From assembly GCA_003343765.1 (NCBI GenBank), contig QAKO01000060.1, forward strand, positions 1 to 7,638: a stretch of DNA of 7,638 nucleotides, given 5' to 3'. The translations under genes were made by a program, and so were the position numbers. Of the stretch, positions 1 through 4,895 are shown piece after piece (positions within the stretch are counted from its first letter, which is position 1; every line of letters starts with the position of its first letter). Below the pieces are notes generated by a model that was not told the DNA's origin, searched no databases, and saw only the letters and a list, made by a program, of their open reading frames with translations. The stretch comes from Bacillota bacterium. Lineage in GTDB: Bacteria > Bacillota > Clostridia > Christensenellales > Borkfalkiaceae.

Positions 1-628
1 AGTTGAAATGCCAGTATCCGCTCTTTTGGGTTTCACTGTATTCGTAGTAGGGGACTGGCTTGAGGGTTGCGAAGGCATAGCCGTTCCATTCGTTCTCTGC
101 GTAAATGCCTTTGAAAGCACCGCGCAGGAATAATTTTCCGTTTTGGGAGATCTGCAATCCGGAGCGGCAGATCGTTTTTACGCTGGCAGGGATGATCATA
201 TATCCCACAGAATTGCAATTGCGGAAAGCGCTGTCGCCGATGTTTGCTCCGTCAAATGCCCACGAACCGATGTATTTTACCGTATTGCCGAAATCAACGG
301 ATGTGACCTGTACGGCAGATTCCGAATTGTAAATGAAGGCGCTTCCGCTGACCGAAACCGTACCTTCTTTTACTTTGAACGACTGCGTAGTTATTTTGCT
401 TTCATCAAAATCTGCGAGATAATTGCCGATATACAGTGCGCCGTTTTCCCAGTTATCCTCGTTGTTGTAGAGCGCCGTGTTGGAAAAATTGGAAGAAGAG
501 GAGCGGAGTGTTCCGTCACAGATAACTTCAGAAAGTTTGGGACAGTTGCTGAATACGCTCCCTGCAAGCATAATTCCGTCGGGAAGAGTCACTTTTTCCA
601 GCAGGTCGCTATTGAACGCATTGTTTTT
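1..628 (-). CDS. BspA-type leucine-rich-repeat (LRR_5) protein, partial at the window edge and probably 5'-damaged
   Basis: The minus strand is open from 628 to the left edge (209 codons) and encodes repeats of the LRR_5/BspA kind: 'LEKVTLPDGI', 'AGSVFSNCPKLSEV', 'ENGALYIGNYL', 'IGSWAFDG' and 'GDSAFRNC'. BspA-like proteins are typically secreted or surface-anchored adhesins; that role is inferred from the family. The frame starts after an in-frame TAA (631-629) and has no start codon until an internal ATG at 571-569, which lacks a good ribosome binding site and would cut into a repeat. In the same frame upstream there is an ATG at 700-698, 12 nt after AGGAG (717-713), but a TGA (658-656) and the TAA intervene. 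Removing one T from the T8 run (674-681) and adding one A to the A7 run (624-630) would join that ATG, a hydrophobic stretch ending in 'CAEAE', and the repeats into one ORF. The gene is therefore either a pseudogene or affected by homopolymer-length changes or sequencing errors. The LRR identity is solid; the intactness is not. Confidence 0.72.
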
Positions 629-673
629 TTATAAAAGTCGGTCAAAATTTCTGCCTCAGCGCACGGAAAAGAC

Positions 674-714
674 AAAAAAAACAGAAGAACGGCGTACCAT
701 CGGTACGCCGTTCT
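674..714 (-). terminator. Intrinsic terminator (13-bp stem, T8) upstream of the LRR frame
   Basis: Read on the minus strand, AGAACGGCGTACC (714-702) pairs perfectly with GGTACGCCGTTCT (698-686) around a GAT loop. After a short TCTG, eight T residues follow (681-674). This is a textbook Rho-independent terminator for minus-strand transcription. The other strand has no T run. It lies about 130 nt downstream of a strong minus-strand promoter and ahead of the LRR frame, so it would end a short transcript or attenuate the LRR gene. The AGGAG at 717-713 sits just before and partly within the stem, and the only plausible ATG (700-698) lies at its loop. Confidence 0.75.
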
Positions 715-804
715 CCTAAAACAAATGAGAAAAAATATGGGTAGTGAGTGTGATCTTAATTCAGAATATGGCGCAAAAGAAAATCATATTGCACACATAT
801 TTAC
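674..804 (-). ncRNA. Candidate short transcript or attenuated leader of about 130 nt
   Basis: A consensus promoter (811-839) predicts a start near 804, and the terminator ends at 674, so a discrete RNA of about 131 nt is expected. There is no convincing coding sequence inside it. Internal complementarity is visible: AATATG can pair with CATATT across a T-rich loop, and TGAGTGT (809-803) is the inverse of ACACTCA (751-745), although the first of these may lie partly upstream of the RNA start. The RNA could be an independent small RNA or the leader of the damaged LRR gene. No known RNA family was recognised. Confidence 0.35.
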
Positions 805-810
805 ACTCAT

Positions 811-839
811 ATTATACAGCATAAAGGCTTACAAGTCAA
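811..839 (-). promoter_or_regulatory. Sigma-A promoter, minus strand (leader/LRR region)
   Basis: On the minus strand, TTGACT (839-834), a 17-bp spacer and TATAAT (816-811) form a near-perfect housekeeping promoter. The predicted start is near 804, and transcription is directed at the terminator at 714-674 and the LRR frame. Confidence 0.8.
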
Positions 840-1261
840 GTTTTTTTTAAAAAAATATAAAATTTAATTCAAATCTATAAGAAAGGCCTTTTTATTTTTT
901 TGTCATAAATTTTAATGACGTTTTCCAAAAAAATTGTCGAATTTTGTAACAGTGCAATTTAAGTCGGAAAGGGCTTCGCTTGCCGCGCGATTGCCGTGCA
1001 AAACAAGAATAAACAGTGGAAATAATTTCGAGCATACGTTATTGATAAATCAGGACGAAAAATAAATTCTGCGGAATATAAAAATTTTTTTCGGAATGGA
1101 ATCACCGTTCCAAACGCTGCCTTCGAATGTTCAGCTGTCTGATTTTGTAAAAATTATAGCATGACGTTATCGCATAATGGAAGCAAATTGTCCGATGAAT
1201 AAGCGTTTTGGCAGGGTAAATTCGGAAGTTTTTTTAATGAATAAAAAAAAACGGTATTTTC
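840..1261. other. AT-rich intergenic stretch without a recognisable gene
   Basis: This stretch separates the divergent minus-strand leader and trmL. It contains long A and T runs (for example T8 next to A7 near 841-855), a short perfect palindrome AAAGGCCTTT (882-891), and a 7-bp inverted repeat GGAATGG/CCGTTCC in the 1090s-1110s with no T run after it. A TATAAT on the minus strand at 1159-1154 has no good -35 partner. No ORF with a ribosome binding site, and no tRNA or other RNA gene, was seen. Confidence 0.6.
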
Positions 1262-1290
1262 TTGCGTAAAATAAGAAAATCTGCTATGAT
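1262..1290 (+). promoter_or_regulatory. Sigma-A promoter of trmL
   Basis: TTGCGT (1262-1267), a 17-bp spacer and TATGAT (1285-1290) predict a start near 1297, about 22 nt ahead of the trmL ATG. The TTG that would give trmL a longer N-terminus is part of this -35 box, which argues against that longer start. Confidence 0.75.
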
Positions 1291-1318
1291 ATTGAGAAGA
1301 AAAAGGAGCTGGAAGAAA

Positions 1319-1816
1319 ATGTTCAATATCGTTTTGGTAGAACCTGAAATCCCGCAGAATACGGGGAATATCGTGCGGACGTGTGCAGCGACGGGATGCC
1401 GCCTGCATATGGTTCGGCCGTTGGGTTTTGAAGTTTCGGATAAATATCTGAAGCGTGCGGGGCTGGATTACTGGCATTTTGTGGATATAACCTATTATGA
1501 CAGCGTAGACGAATTGTTTGAAAAAAATCCGAACGGGAAATTTTATTTTTTTTCGACCAAGGCGGCAAAGACACACAGCGACGTGCAATACAGGGAAGGG
1601 GATTTTCTCGTGTTCGGCAAAGAAACGAAAGGTCTGCCCGAACCGTTGCTGGCTGCGCATTATAATGATGCGGTGCGCATTCCGATGATCGGAGAAATAC
1701 GTTCGCTGAATCTTTCCAATTCGGTGGCGATCGCCGTTTACGAAGCGTGGCGTCAGGCAGGGTATACGCAGGGGAATTTCTGCGGCAGGCTCAGAAGTGT
1801 TGGACCGCAAAAATGA
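1319..1816 (+). CDS. trmL: tRNA (cytidine(34)-2'-O)-methyltransferase, TrmL/YibK/CspR family
   Basis: This 165-residue protein is a SPOUT-class methyltransferase. In characterised members it uses S-adenosylmethionine to methylate the 2'-OH of the wobble nucleotide C34 or cmnm5U34 of tRNA-Leu, working as a cytoplasmic dimer. Visible family motifs are 'EPEIPQNTGNIVRTCA' (residues 8-23), 'FGKETKGLP' (99-107) and 'IPMIGEIRSLNLSNSVAI' (131-148). The last two form the knotted cofactor pocket. The ATG at 1319 was chosen because AAGGAG (1303-1308) lies 10 nt upstream and the protein then begins 'MFNIVLVEP', the usual family N-terminus. The frame is open further upstream to a TTG at 1262, but that segment overlaps the promoter. 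The length is slightly above the usual 150-160 residues because of a short basic C-terminal tail. It appears monocistronic; pgk downstream has its own promoter. Family confidence is high. The exact tRNA substrate is inferred. Confidence 0.93.
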   Translation: MFNIVLVEPEIPQNTGNIVRTCAATGCRLHMVRPLGFEVSDKYLKRAGLDYWHFVDITYYDSVDELFEKNPNGKFYFFSTKAAKTHSDVQYREGDFLVFGKETKGLPEPLLAAHYNDAVRIPMIGEIRSLNLSNSVAIAVYEAWRQAGYTQGNFCGRLRSVGPQK

Positions 1817-1834
1817 CGCGGAGTATGTTTTTTT
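1805..1834 (+). terminator. Possible weak terminator after trmL
   Basis: CCGC (1805-1808) can pair with GCGG (1818-1821) over a 9-nt loop at the trmL stop codon, and a T7 run follows at 1828-1834. The stem is only 4 bp and the T run is 6 nt away, so this is a weak call. No better terminator was found between trmL and pgk. Confidence 0.25.
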
Positions 1835-1934
1835 CGGCAGACGGCGCATGTATAAGAATCATTTTATAGGGAAAATAGTTTTAAATACGCGGGAAAACCT
1901 TGGCAAGAACTGTATATGCGGCGGGGGCAATTCC

Positions 1935-1963
1935 TTGACAAGAGAATAAAAAAAGTATATCAT
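1935..1963 (+). promoter_or_regulatory. Sigma-A promoter of the pgk-tpiA operon
   Basis: A consensus TTGACA (1935-1940), a 17-bp spacer and TATCAT (1958-1963) predict a start near 1970 and a short leader of about 29 nt. The leader carries AAGGAG (1985-1990) 8 nt before the pgk ATG. No operator palindrome is obvious. Confidence 0.78.
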
Positions 1964-1998
1964 TATATATGGAATAAAAATCCAAAGGAGATAACGCA

Positions 1999-3318
1999 AT
2001 GAACAAGAAATCTGTTACGGATGTTGACGTTAAAGGCAAAAGGGTTCTCGTCCGCTGTGATTTCAACGTCCCGATGAAGGACGGCAAGATCACCGACGAA
2101 AACAGGATCATGGGTGCTCTGCCGACCATTAAATATCTGATGGAGCAGGGAGCGAAAGTAGTGCTTTGCTCGCACATGGGCAAACCTCACAATGTTTTCG
2201 ACGAAAAAGTGAAGCTCAATAAAAAAGAGAAGAAGGCGGTCGAAGCGTTGCCCGAAGCGGAACGTGAAGCGGCGACGGCGGAATATATTGCGAAAGCGAA
2301 GAAGAACGATCCCGTGAAGCTGACGCTCAAACCCGTAGCGGACAGATTGAATCAGCTTCTTGACAATAAAGTTACGTTTGCGGCGGACGTGATCGGTCCC
2401 GATGCGGAAAAGAAAGTGGCGGCTCTCAAAGCGGGAGAATGCGTGCTGTTGGAAAACCTGCGTTTCTATGCAGGGGAAGAGGGTAAGGATCTTGAATTCT
2501 GCAAGAAACTTGCTTCTTACTGCGATGTTTATGTAAACGACGCATTCGGAACGGCACACCGTTCGCACGCTTCCACGGCGGCGATCGTGGAATACGGTCT
2601 GGTAAAGACGGCGGTCTGCGGCTTTTTGATCCAGAAAGAGCTGGAAGTCATGGCAGACAGCCTGGATCATCCGGTACATCCGTTTGTGGCGGTGCTGGGC
2701 GGTGCGAAGGTTGCGGACAAGCTGAACGTGATTGCGAACCTTCTGAACAAGTGCGATACGCTGATCATCGGCGGCGGCATGGCATACACGTTTGTGAAAG
2801 CGCAGGGATATGAGATCGGCAAGTCGTTGGTGGACGATGAGAAGATCGGATACTGCAAGGACATGATGGCGAAGGCGAAAGAGATGGGCAAGAAACTGCT
2901 TTTGCCCGTGGATGCGGTGATCGCCAAAGAATTCCCGAACCCGATCGATGCTCCGATCGAAGTAAAGACGGTGGATATCGACAAGATTCCTGCGGATATG
3001 GAAGCGTTGGATATCGGCGAAGGAACGCAGAAGCTCTTTGCGGACGCGATCAAAGGCGCGAAGACGGTTGTCTGGAACGGCCCGATGGGTGTTTTTGAAA
3101 ACCCGATCCTTGCGAAAGGTACGATTGCGGTAGCCAAGGCGATGGCGGATGCGAAGGATGCGACGACGATCATCGGCGGCGGCGACAGTGCGGCGGCGGT
3201 GCAGCAGCTCGGCTTTGCGGACAAGATGACGCATATTTCGACGGGCGGCGGCGCGTCTTTGGAATTGATGGAAGGAAAAGTTCTTCCCGGCATTGCGTGC
3301 CTGAACGATAAAGACTAA
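1999..3318 (+). CDS. pgk: Phosphoglycerate kinase with an unusual N-domain insertion
   Basis: Pgk transfers a phosphate from 1,3-bisphosphoglycerate to ADP, giving 3-phosphoglycerate and ATP in cytoplasmic glycolysis. The 439-residue product shows the family landmarks: 'VRCDFNVP' (18-25), the substrate-binding 'SHMGKP' (58-63), 'LENLRFY' (151-157), 'NDAFGTAHRSHAS' (180-192), 'GGAKVADKL' (234-242), the C-domain 'VVWNGPMGVFE' (357-367), and the nucleotide-site 'GGGDSAA' followed by 'STGGGASLE' near 414-422. The start has AAGGAG 8 nt upstream. Bacterial Pgk is usually about 390-400 residues. The excess is mostly one Lys/Glu/Ala-rich segment at residues 64-106, between 'SHMGKP' and 'KLTLKPVADRL', predicted here to be a charged helix. 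tpiA follows 65 bp downstream with no promoter seen between, so the two are probably co-transcribed. No gapdh gene is adjacent in this window. Confidence 0.97.
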   Translation: MNKKSVTDVDVKGKRVLVRCDFNVPMKDGKITDENRIMGALPTIKYLMEQGAKVVLCSHMGKPHNVFDEKVKLNKKEKKAVEALPEAEREAATAEYIAKAKKNDPVKLTLKPVADRLNQLLDNKVTFAADVIGPDAEKKVAALKAGECVLLENLRFYAGEEGKDLEFCKKLASYCDVYVNDAFGTAHRSHASTAAIVEYGLVKTAVCGFLIQKELEVMADSLDHPVHPFVAVLGGAKVADKLNVIANLLNKCDTLIIGGGMAYTFVKAQGYEIGKSLVDDEKIGYCKDMMAKAKEMGKKLLLPVDAVIAKEFPNPIDAPIEVKTVDIDKIPADMEALDIGEGTQKLFADAIKGAKTVVWNGPMGVFENPILAKGTIAVAKAMADAKDATTIIGGGDSAAAVQQLGFADKMTHISTGGGASLELMEGKVLPGIACLNDKD

Positions 3319-3332
3319 AAGGCAGAATTTGC

Positions 3333-3358
3333 GCGGAAAACCGTGATCGGTTTTCCGC
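3333..3358 (+). promoter_or_regulatory. Intercistronic stem-loop between pgk and tpiA
   Basis: GCGGAAAACCG (3333-3343) pairs perfectly with CGGTTTTCCGC (3348-3358) over a TGAT tetraloop, 15 nt after the pgk stop codon and 25 nt before the tpiA ATG. No T run follows, so it is unlikely to be a full terminator. An mRNA-stability or processing element that sets the pgk:tpiA ratio is the likeliest reading, by inference. Confidence 0.6.
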
Positions 3359-3383
3359 TAATTTACAGAAAAAGAGGACTATT

Positions 3384-4130
3384 ATGAGAAAACCGATTAT
3401 AGCTGGAAACTGGAAAATGAACAATACGGCGGCGGAAGGCGTGGCGCTTGTGAATGCGCTCAAACCGCTGGTGGCGGATGCGGAATGTGACGTTGTGGTC
3501 TGCGTACCGTTTACGGATATCCCTGCGGTGTCGGAAGCGTTGAAAGGCAGCAACATTGCTTTGGGCGCTCAGAACGTGCATTTTGCGGAAAAAGGTGCTT
3601 ATACGGGCGAGATTTCTGCGGCGATGCTGAAAGAATACGGCGTGAAGTATGTCATTATCGGGCACAGCGAACGCCGTCAGTATTTCGGTGAAACGGATGA
3701 GACGGTAAACAAACGCATGCATGCGGCGCTGGCGGCAGGTTTGACCCCGATCGTCTGTGTAGGCGAGAGCTTGCAGGAGCGTGAAACGGGCAAGACGGAA
3801 GACGTGCTTGCCGTGCAGATCCGTGAAGGGCTGAAAGGGCTGGACGACGTTTCCAAGATCGTCATTGCATACGAACCGATCTGGGCGATCGGCACGGGCA
3901 AAACGGCTACGGCGGAGCAGGCGAACGAGACCATCGGATTTATCCGTAAAACGTGCGGAGAAGTGTTCTGCCCGAAATGTGCGGAAAAAGTCCGTATTCA
4001 GTACGGCGGAAGCATGAACGCCAAAAACTGCAAAGAGCTTATGGCGATGCCTGAGATCGACGGCGGGCTGATCGGCGGCGCGTCTTTGAAGTCGGAAGAT
4101 TTTTCCGTCATCGTGCATTATAATAAATAA
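3384..4130 (+). CDS. tpiA: Triosephosphate isomerase
   Basis: TpiA interconverts dihydroxyacetone phosphate and glyceraldehyde 3-phosphate in the cytoplasm, so both halves of fructose bisphosphate can enter lower glycolysis. The protein is 248 residues, a normal length. Catalytic residues are in place: Lys11 in 'GNWKMN' (8-13), His94 in 'GHSERR' (93-98), and Glu164 in 'AYEPIWAIGTG' (162-172), where the flexible loop 6 begins. The phosphate-binding 'YGGSMNAKN' (about 207-215) and 'GGLIGGASL' close the barrel. The start has AGAGGA (3373-3378) 5 nt upstream. It follows pgk and shares its promoter. An oddity is a cysteine cluster, 'CGEVFCPKCAEK' (191-202), where the family normally has a short acidic linker between helix 6 and strand 7. 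The gene is followed by a palindromic terminator at 4183-4224. Confidence 0.97.
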   Translation: MRKPIIAGNWKMNNTAAEGVALVNALKPLVADAECDVVVCVPFTDIPAVSEALKGSNIALGAQNVHFAEKGAYTGEISAAMLKEYGVKYVIIGHSERRQYFGETDETVNKRMHAALAAGLTPIVCVGESLQERETGKTEDVLAVQIREGLKGLDDVSKIVIAYEPIWAIGTGKTATAEQANETIGFIRKTCGEVFCPKCAEKVRIQYGGSMNAKNCKELMAMPEIDGGLIGGASLKSEDFSVIVHYNK

Positions 4131-4182
4131 TTGATTTGCACGATGCGGTGTTTATAGCATTAAAATTTCAGAAGTATTATAA

Positions 4183-4224
4183 AAAGAGCAAGGCGTTCGG
4201 AATATTCCGAACGCCTTGCTCTTT
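4183..4224. terminator. Perfect 42-bp palindrome, probable bidirectional terminator
   Basis: The sequence from AAAGAGCAAGGCG (4183) to CGCCTTGCTCTTT (4224) is an uninterrupted inverted repeat with 21-bp arms centred on AATATT. It lies 53 bp after the tpiA stop. In the plus direction it is followed by CTGATTTT, and in the minus direction by five T residues (4185-4181), so it can serve both the pgk-tpiA operon and the convergent small membrane-protein gene. Confidence 0.75.
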
Positions 4225-4268
4225 CTGATTTTCCGAATTTCAGTTTTTTCTGCAGCAATGAATCATAC

Positions 4269-4297
4269 AAAAAAACGGCCGCGCAGTGGCGGCAGTA
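4269..4297 (-). terminator. GC-rich hairpin with T7, minus strand
   Basis: Read on the minus strand, GCCGC (4293-4289) pairs with GCGGC (4282-4278) over a 6-nt loop, with two further pairs beyond one mismatch. T7 follows at 4275-4269. It lies about 75 bp beyond the end of the small membrane-protein gene and could be a backup terminator for it. Confidence 0.5.
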
Positions 4298-4321
4298 AAA
4301 AAGTATGAAATGCATTAAACT

Positions 4322-4362
4322 AAGCGCGGATCCTGCCCGCAGGGAGCAAGATCCGCGCTTTT
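4322..4362. terminator. 11-bp hairpin at the 3' end of the small membrane-protein gene
   Basis: AAGCGCGGATC (4322-4332) pairs with GATCCGCGCTT (4350-4360). The loop itself contains a CCTGC/GCAGG stem. It begins 6 bp from the minus-strand stop codon, a typical terminator position for that gene. In the plus direction it is followed by a TTTT run (4359-4362), and in the minus direction by the poorer TTAGTTTAA. It is probably a terminator for the minus-strand gene. Confidence 0.5.
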
Positions 4363-4366
4363 GTAG

Positions 4367-4591
4367 TCAGATATTGAGAAGGCGCAGAATGTGTTTGGAA
4401 ACGATCATAAGGATCAGATCGATGATCCAGATAATGTTCCAACCAAAAATAATGCGCAAGATCGCCGCAACGATTTTCCCCTCCAAAAGCCTGGTGACAA
4501 AGCCGCAGATCAGTGACGTCACGGGAATGATCGCGAGGATCACGCTGACGAGGTAGCTTAATCCGAAGTAATCGCTTTTTTTCTTAGTCAT
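4367..4591 (-). CDS. Small two-helix membrane protein of unknown function
   Basis: The 74-residue product has a basic N-terminus (TKKKSDY), one hydrophobic segment at about residues 11-33 and a second at about 41-64, separated by a short 'RLLEGK' loop. The second segment holds a tryptophan pair (Trp51, Trp55) and an acidic Asp58. No function or named family is recognised, and it is not clearly a Pmp3/YqaE protein. Two in-frame ATGs are present: 4597 is only 3 nt from AAGGAG (4606-4601), while 4591 has a good 9-nt spacing, so 4591 is preferred. It is a real gene rather than a chance ORF because it has a consensus promoter (4631-4659), a strong ribosome binding site, membrane-protein composition and hairpins at its end. 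It is monocistronic, convergent with tpiA and divergent from glnN. Confidence 0.75.
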   Translation of the reverse strand: MTKKKSDYFGLSYLVSVILAIIPVTSLICGFVTRLLEGKIVAAILRIIFGWNIIWIIDLILMIVSKHILRLLNI

Positions 4592-4630
4592 AGTCATATT
4601 CTCCTTCTATGAAGATGATTTGATAATACT

Positions 4631-4659
4631 ATTATACTACGCGCGCGCGGAAAAGTCAA
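4631..4659 (-). promoter_or_regulatory. Sigma-A promoter of the small membrane-protein gene, with (CG)5 in the spacer
   Basis: On the minus strand, TTGACT (4659-4654), a 17-bp spacer and TATAAT (4636-4631) make a strong promoter with a start near 4624, about 33 nt before the preferred ATG. The spacer contains ten bases of alternating CG (4640-4649), striking in a region that is otherwise AT-rich. Confidence 0.82.
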
Positions 4660-4664
4660 TGCCT

Positions 4665-4687
4665 GATTTTGTGAAAGATTTTGTGAA
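4665..4687. repeat. Tandem direct repeat GATTTTGTGAA, two copies
   Basis: GATTTTGTGAA occurs at 4665-4675 and 4677-4687, a 12-bp period. The pair lies 5 bp upstream of the -35 box of the minus-strand promoter, and between it and the glnN promoter. It could be a direct-repeat activator site. A related GATTTTGTAAA occurs near 1141, upstream of trmL. Confidence 0.5.
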
Positions 4688-4752
4688 GATGCTGTGGCTT
4701 TTTGTTATATTAACTATAAATTTTCGTGATAATTGAAATATGAGAAAATGAT

Positions 4753-4781
4753 TTGACAAATGAATTCGGATTTCATATAAT
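4753..4781 (+). promoter_or_regulatory. Perfect-consensus sigma-A promoter of glnN
   Basis: TTGACA (4753-4758), 17 bp, then TATAAT (4776-4781) is an exact consensus match. The predicted start is A4788, giving a leader of about 108 nt before the glnN ATG. A constitutively strong promoter fits control after initiation, by the terminator in the leader. Confidence 0.88.
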
Positions 4782-4793
4782 AAAACCATGATA

Positions 4794-4847
4794 ACAGCAA
4801 GGGCGCTGTGAGTGATTGTTAAGAGGCAGTGACTCACGGCGTTTTTT
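4794..4847 (+). promoter_or_regulatory. glnN leader attenuator: two hexaloop hairpins overlapping an intrinsic terminator
   Basis: Terminator: CGCTGTGAGT (4804-4813) pairs with ACTCACGGCG (4832-4841), one G-U included, followed by T6 (4842-4847). Competing structure: ACAGC (4794-4798) pairs with GCTGT (4805-4809) around the six-base loop AAGGGC. After a 5-nt gap, ATTGT (4815-4819) pairs with GCAGT (4826-4830), two wobbles, around the six-base loop TAAGAG. The first hairpin uses bases of the terminator's 5' arm, so the two states exclude each other. Paired hexaloop hairpins with A at loop position 1 and G at position 4 are the known target of ANTAR-domain antiterminators. Loop 1 fits fully; loop 2 has the G but not the A. 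The terminator is well supported; the ANTAR reading is a hypothesis. Confidence 0.65.
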
Positions 4848-4895
4848 GTTTAGTAAAAGGTAGAGAGCCTGGCAAGGCAAAGGAGAAAAAGGAGT

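Noticed and set aside
143..634. 163-codon plus-strand open frame at the left edge
   Set aside because: The opposite strand reads as clear LRR_5 repeats over the same bases, while the plus-strand product has no motif and no ribosome binding site.
882..900. AAAGGCCTTT palindrome followed by T runs, as a plus-strand terminator
   Set aside because: The palindrome has no loop and only a 3-bp effective stem once a loop is allowed. No gene ends upstream of it on that strand.
1262..1318. Longer trmL starting at the TTG at 1262
   Set aside because: The extra 19 codons overlap the -35 and -10 boxes and are very basic. The ATG at 1319 has the good ribosome binding site and the family-typical N-terminus.
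1154..1849. 231-codon open frame on the minus strand opposite trmL
   Set aside because: It covers trmL and its promoter, shows no recognisable motif and has no convincing start signals.
1963..3234. 423-codon open frame on the minus strand opposite pgk
   Set aside because: Same reasons: low-complexity basic composition, fully antisense to an unmistakable pgk.
3363..4118. 251-codon open frame on the minus strand opposite tpiA
   Set aside because: Antisense shadow of a fully canonical triosephosphate isomerase.
4704..4720. Possible GlnR/TnrA box (TGTTATATTAACTATAA) before glnN
   Set aside because: The left half fits but the right half does not match TNACA.
4637..4837. 66-codon minus-strand open frame between the small membrane protein and glnN
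   Set aside because: It spans two promoters and the leader terminator, has no ribosome binding site and encodes no recognisable protein.
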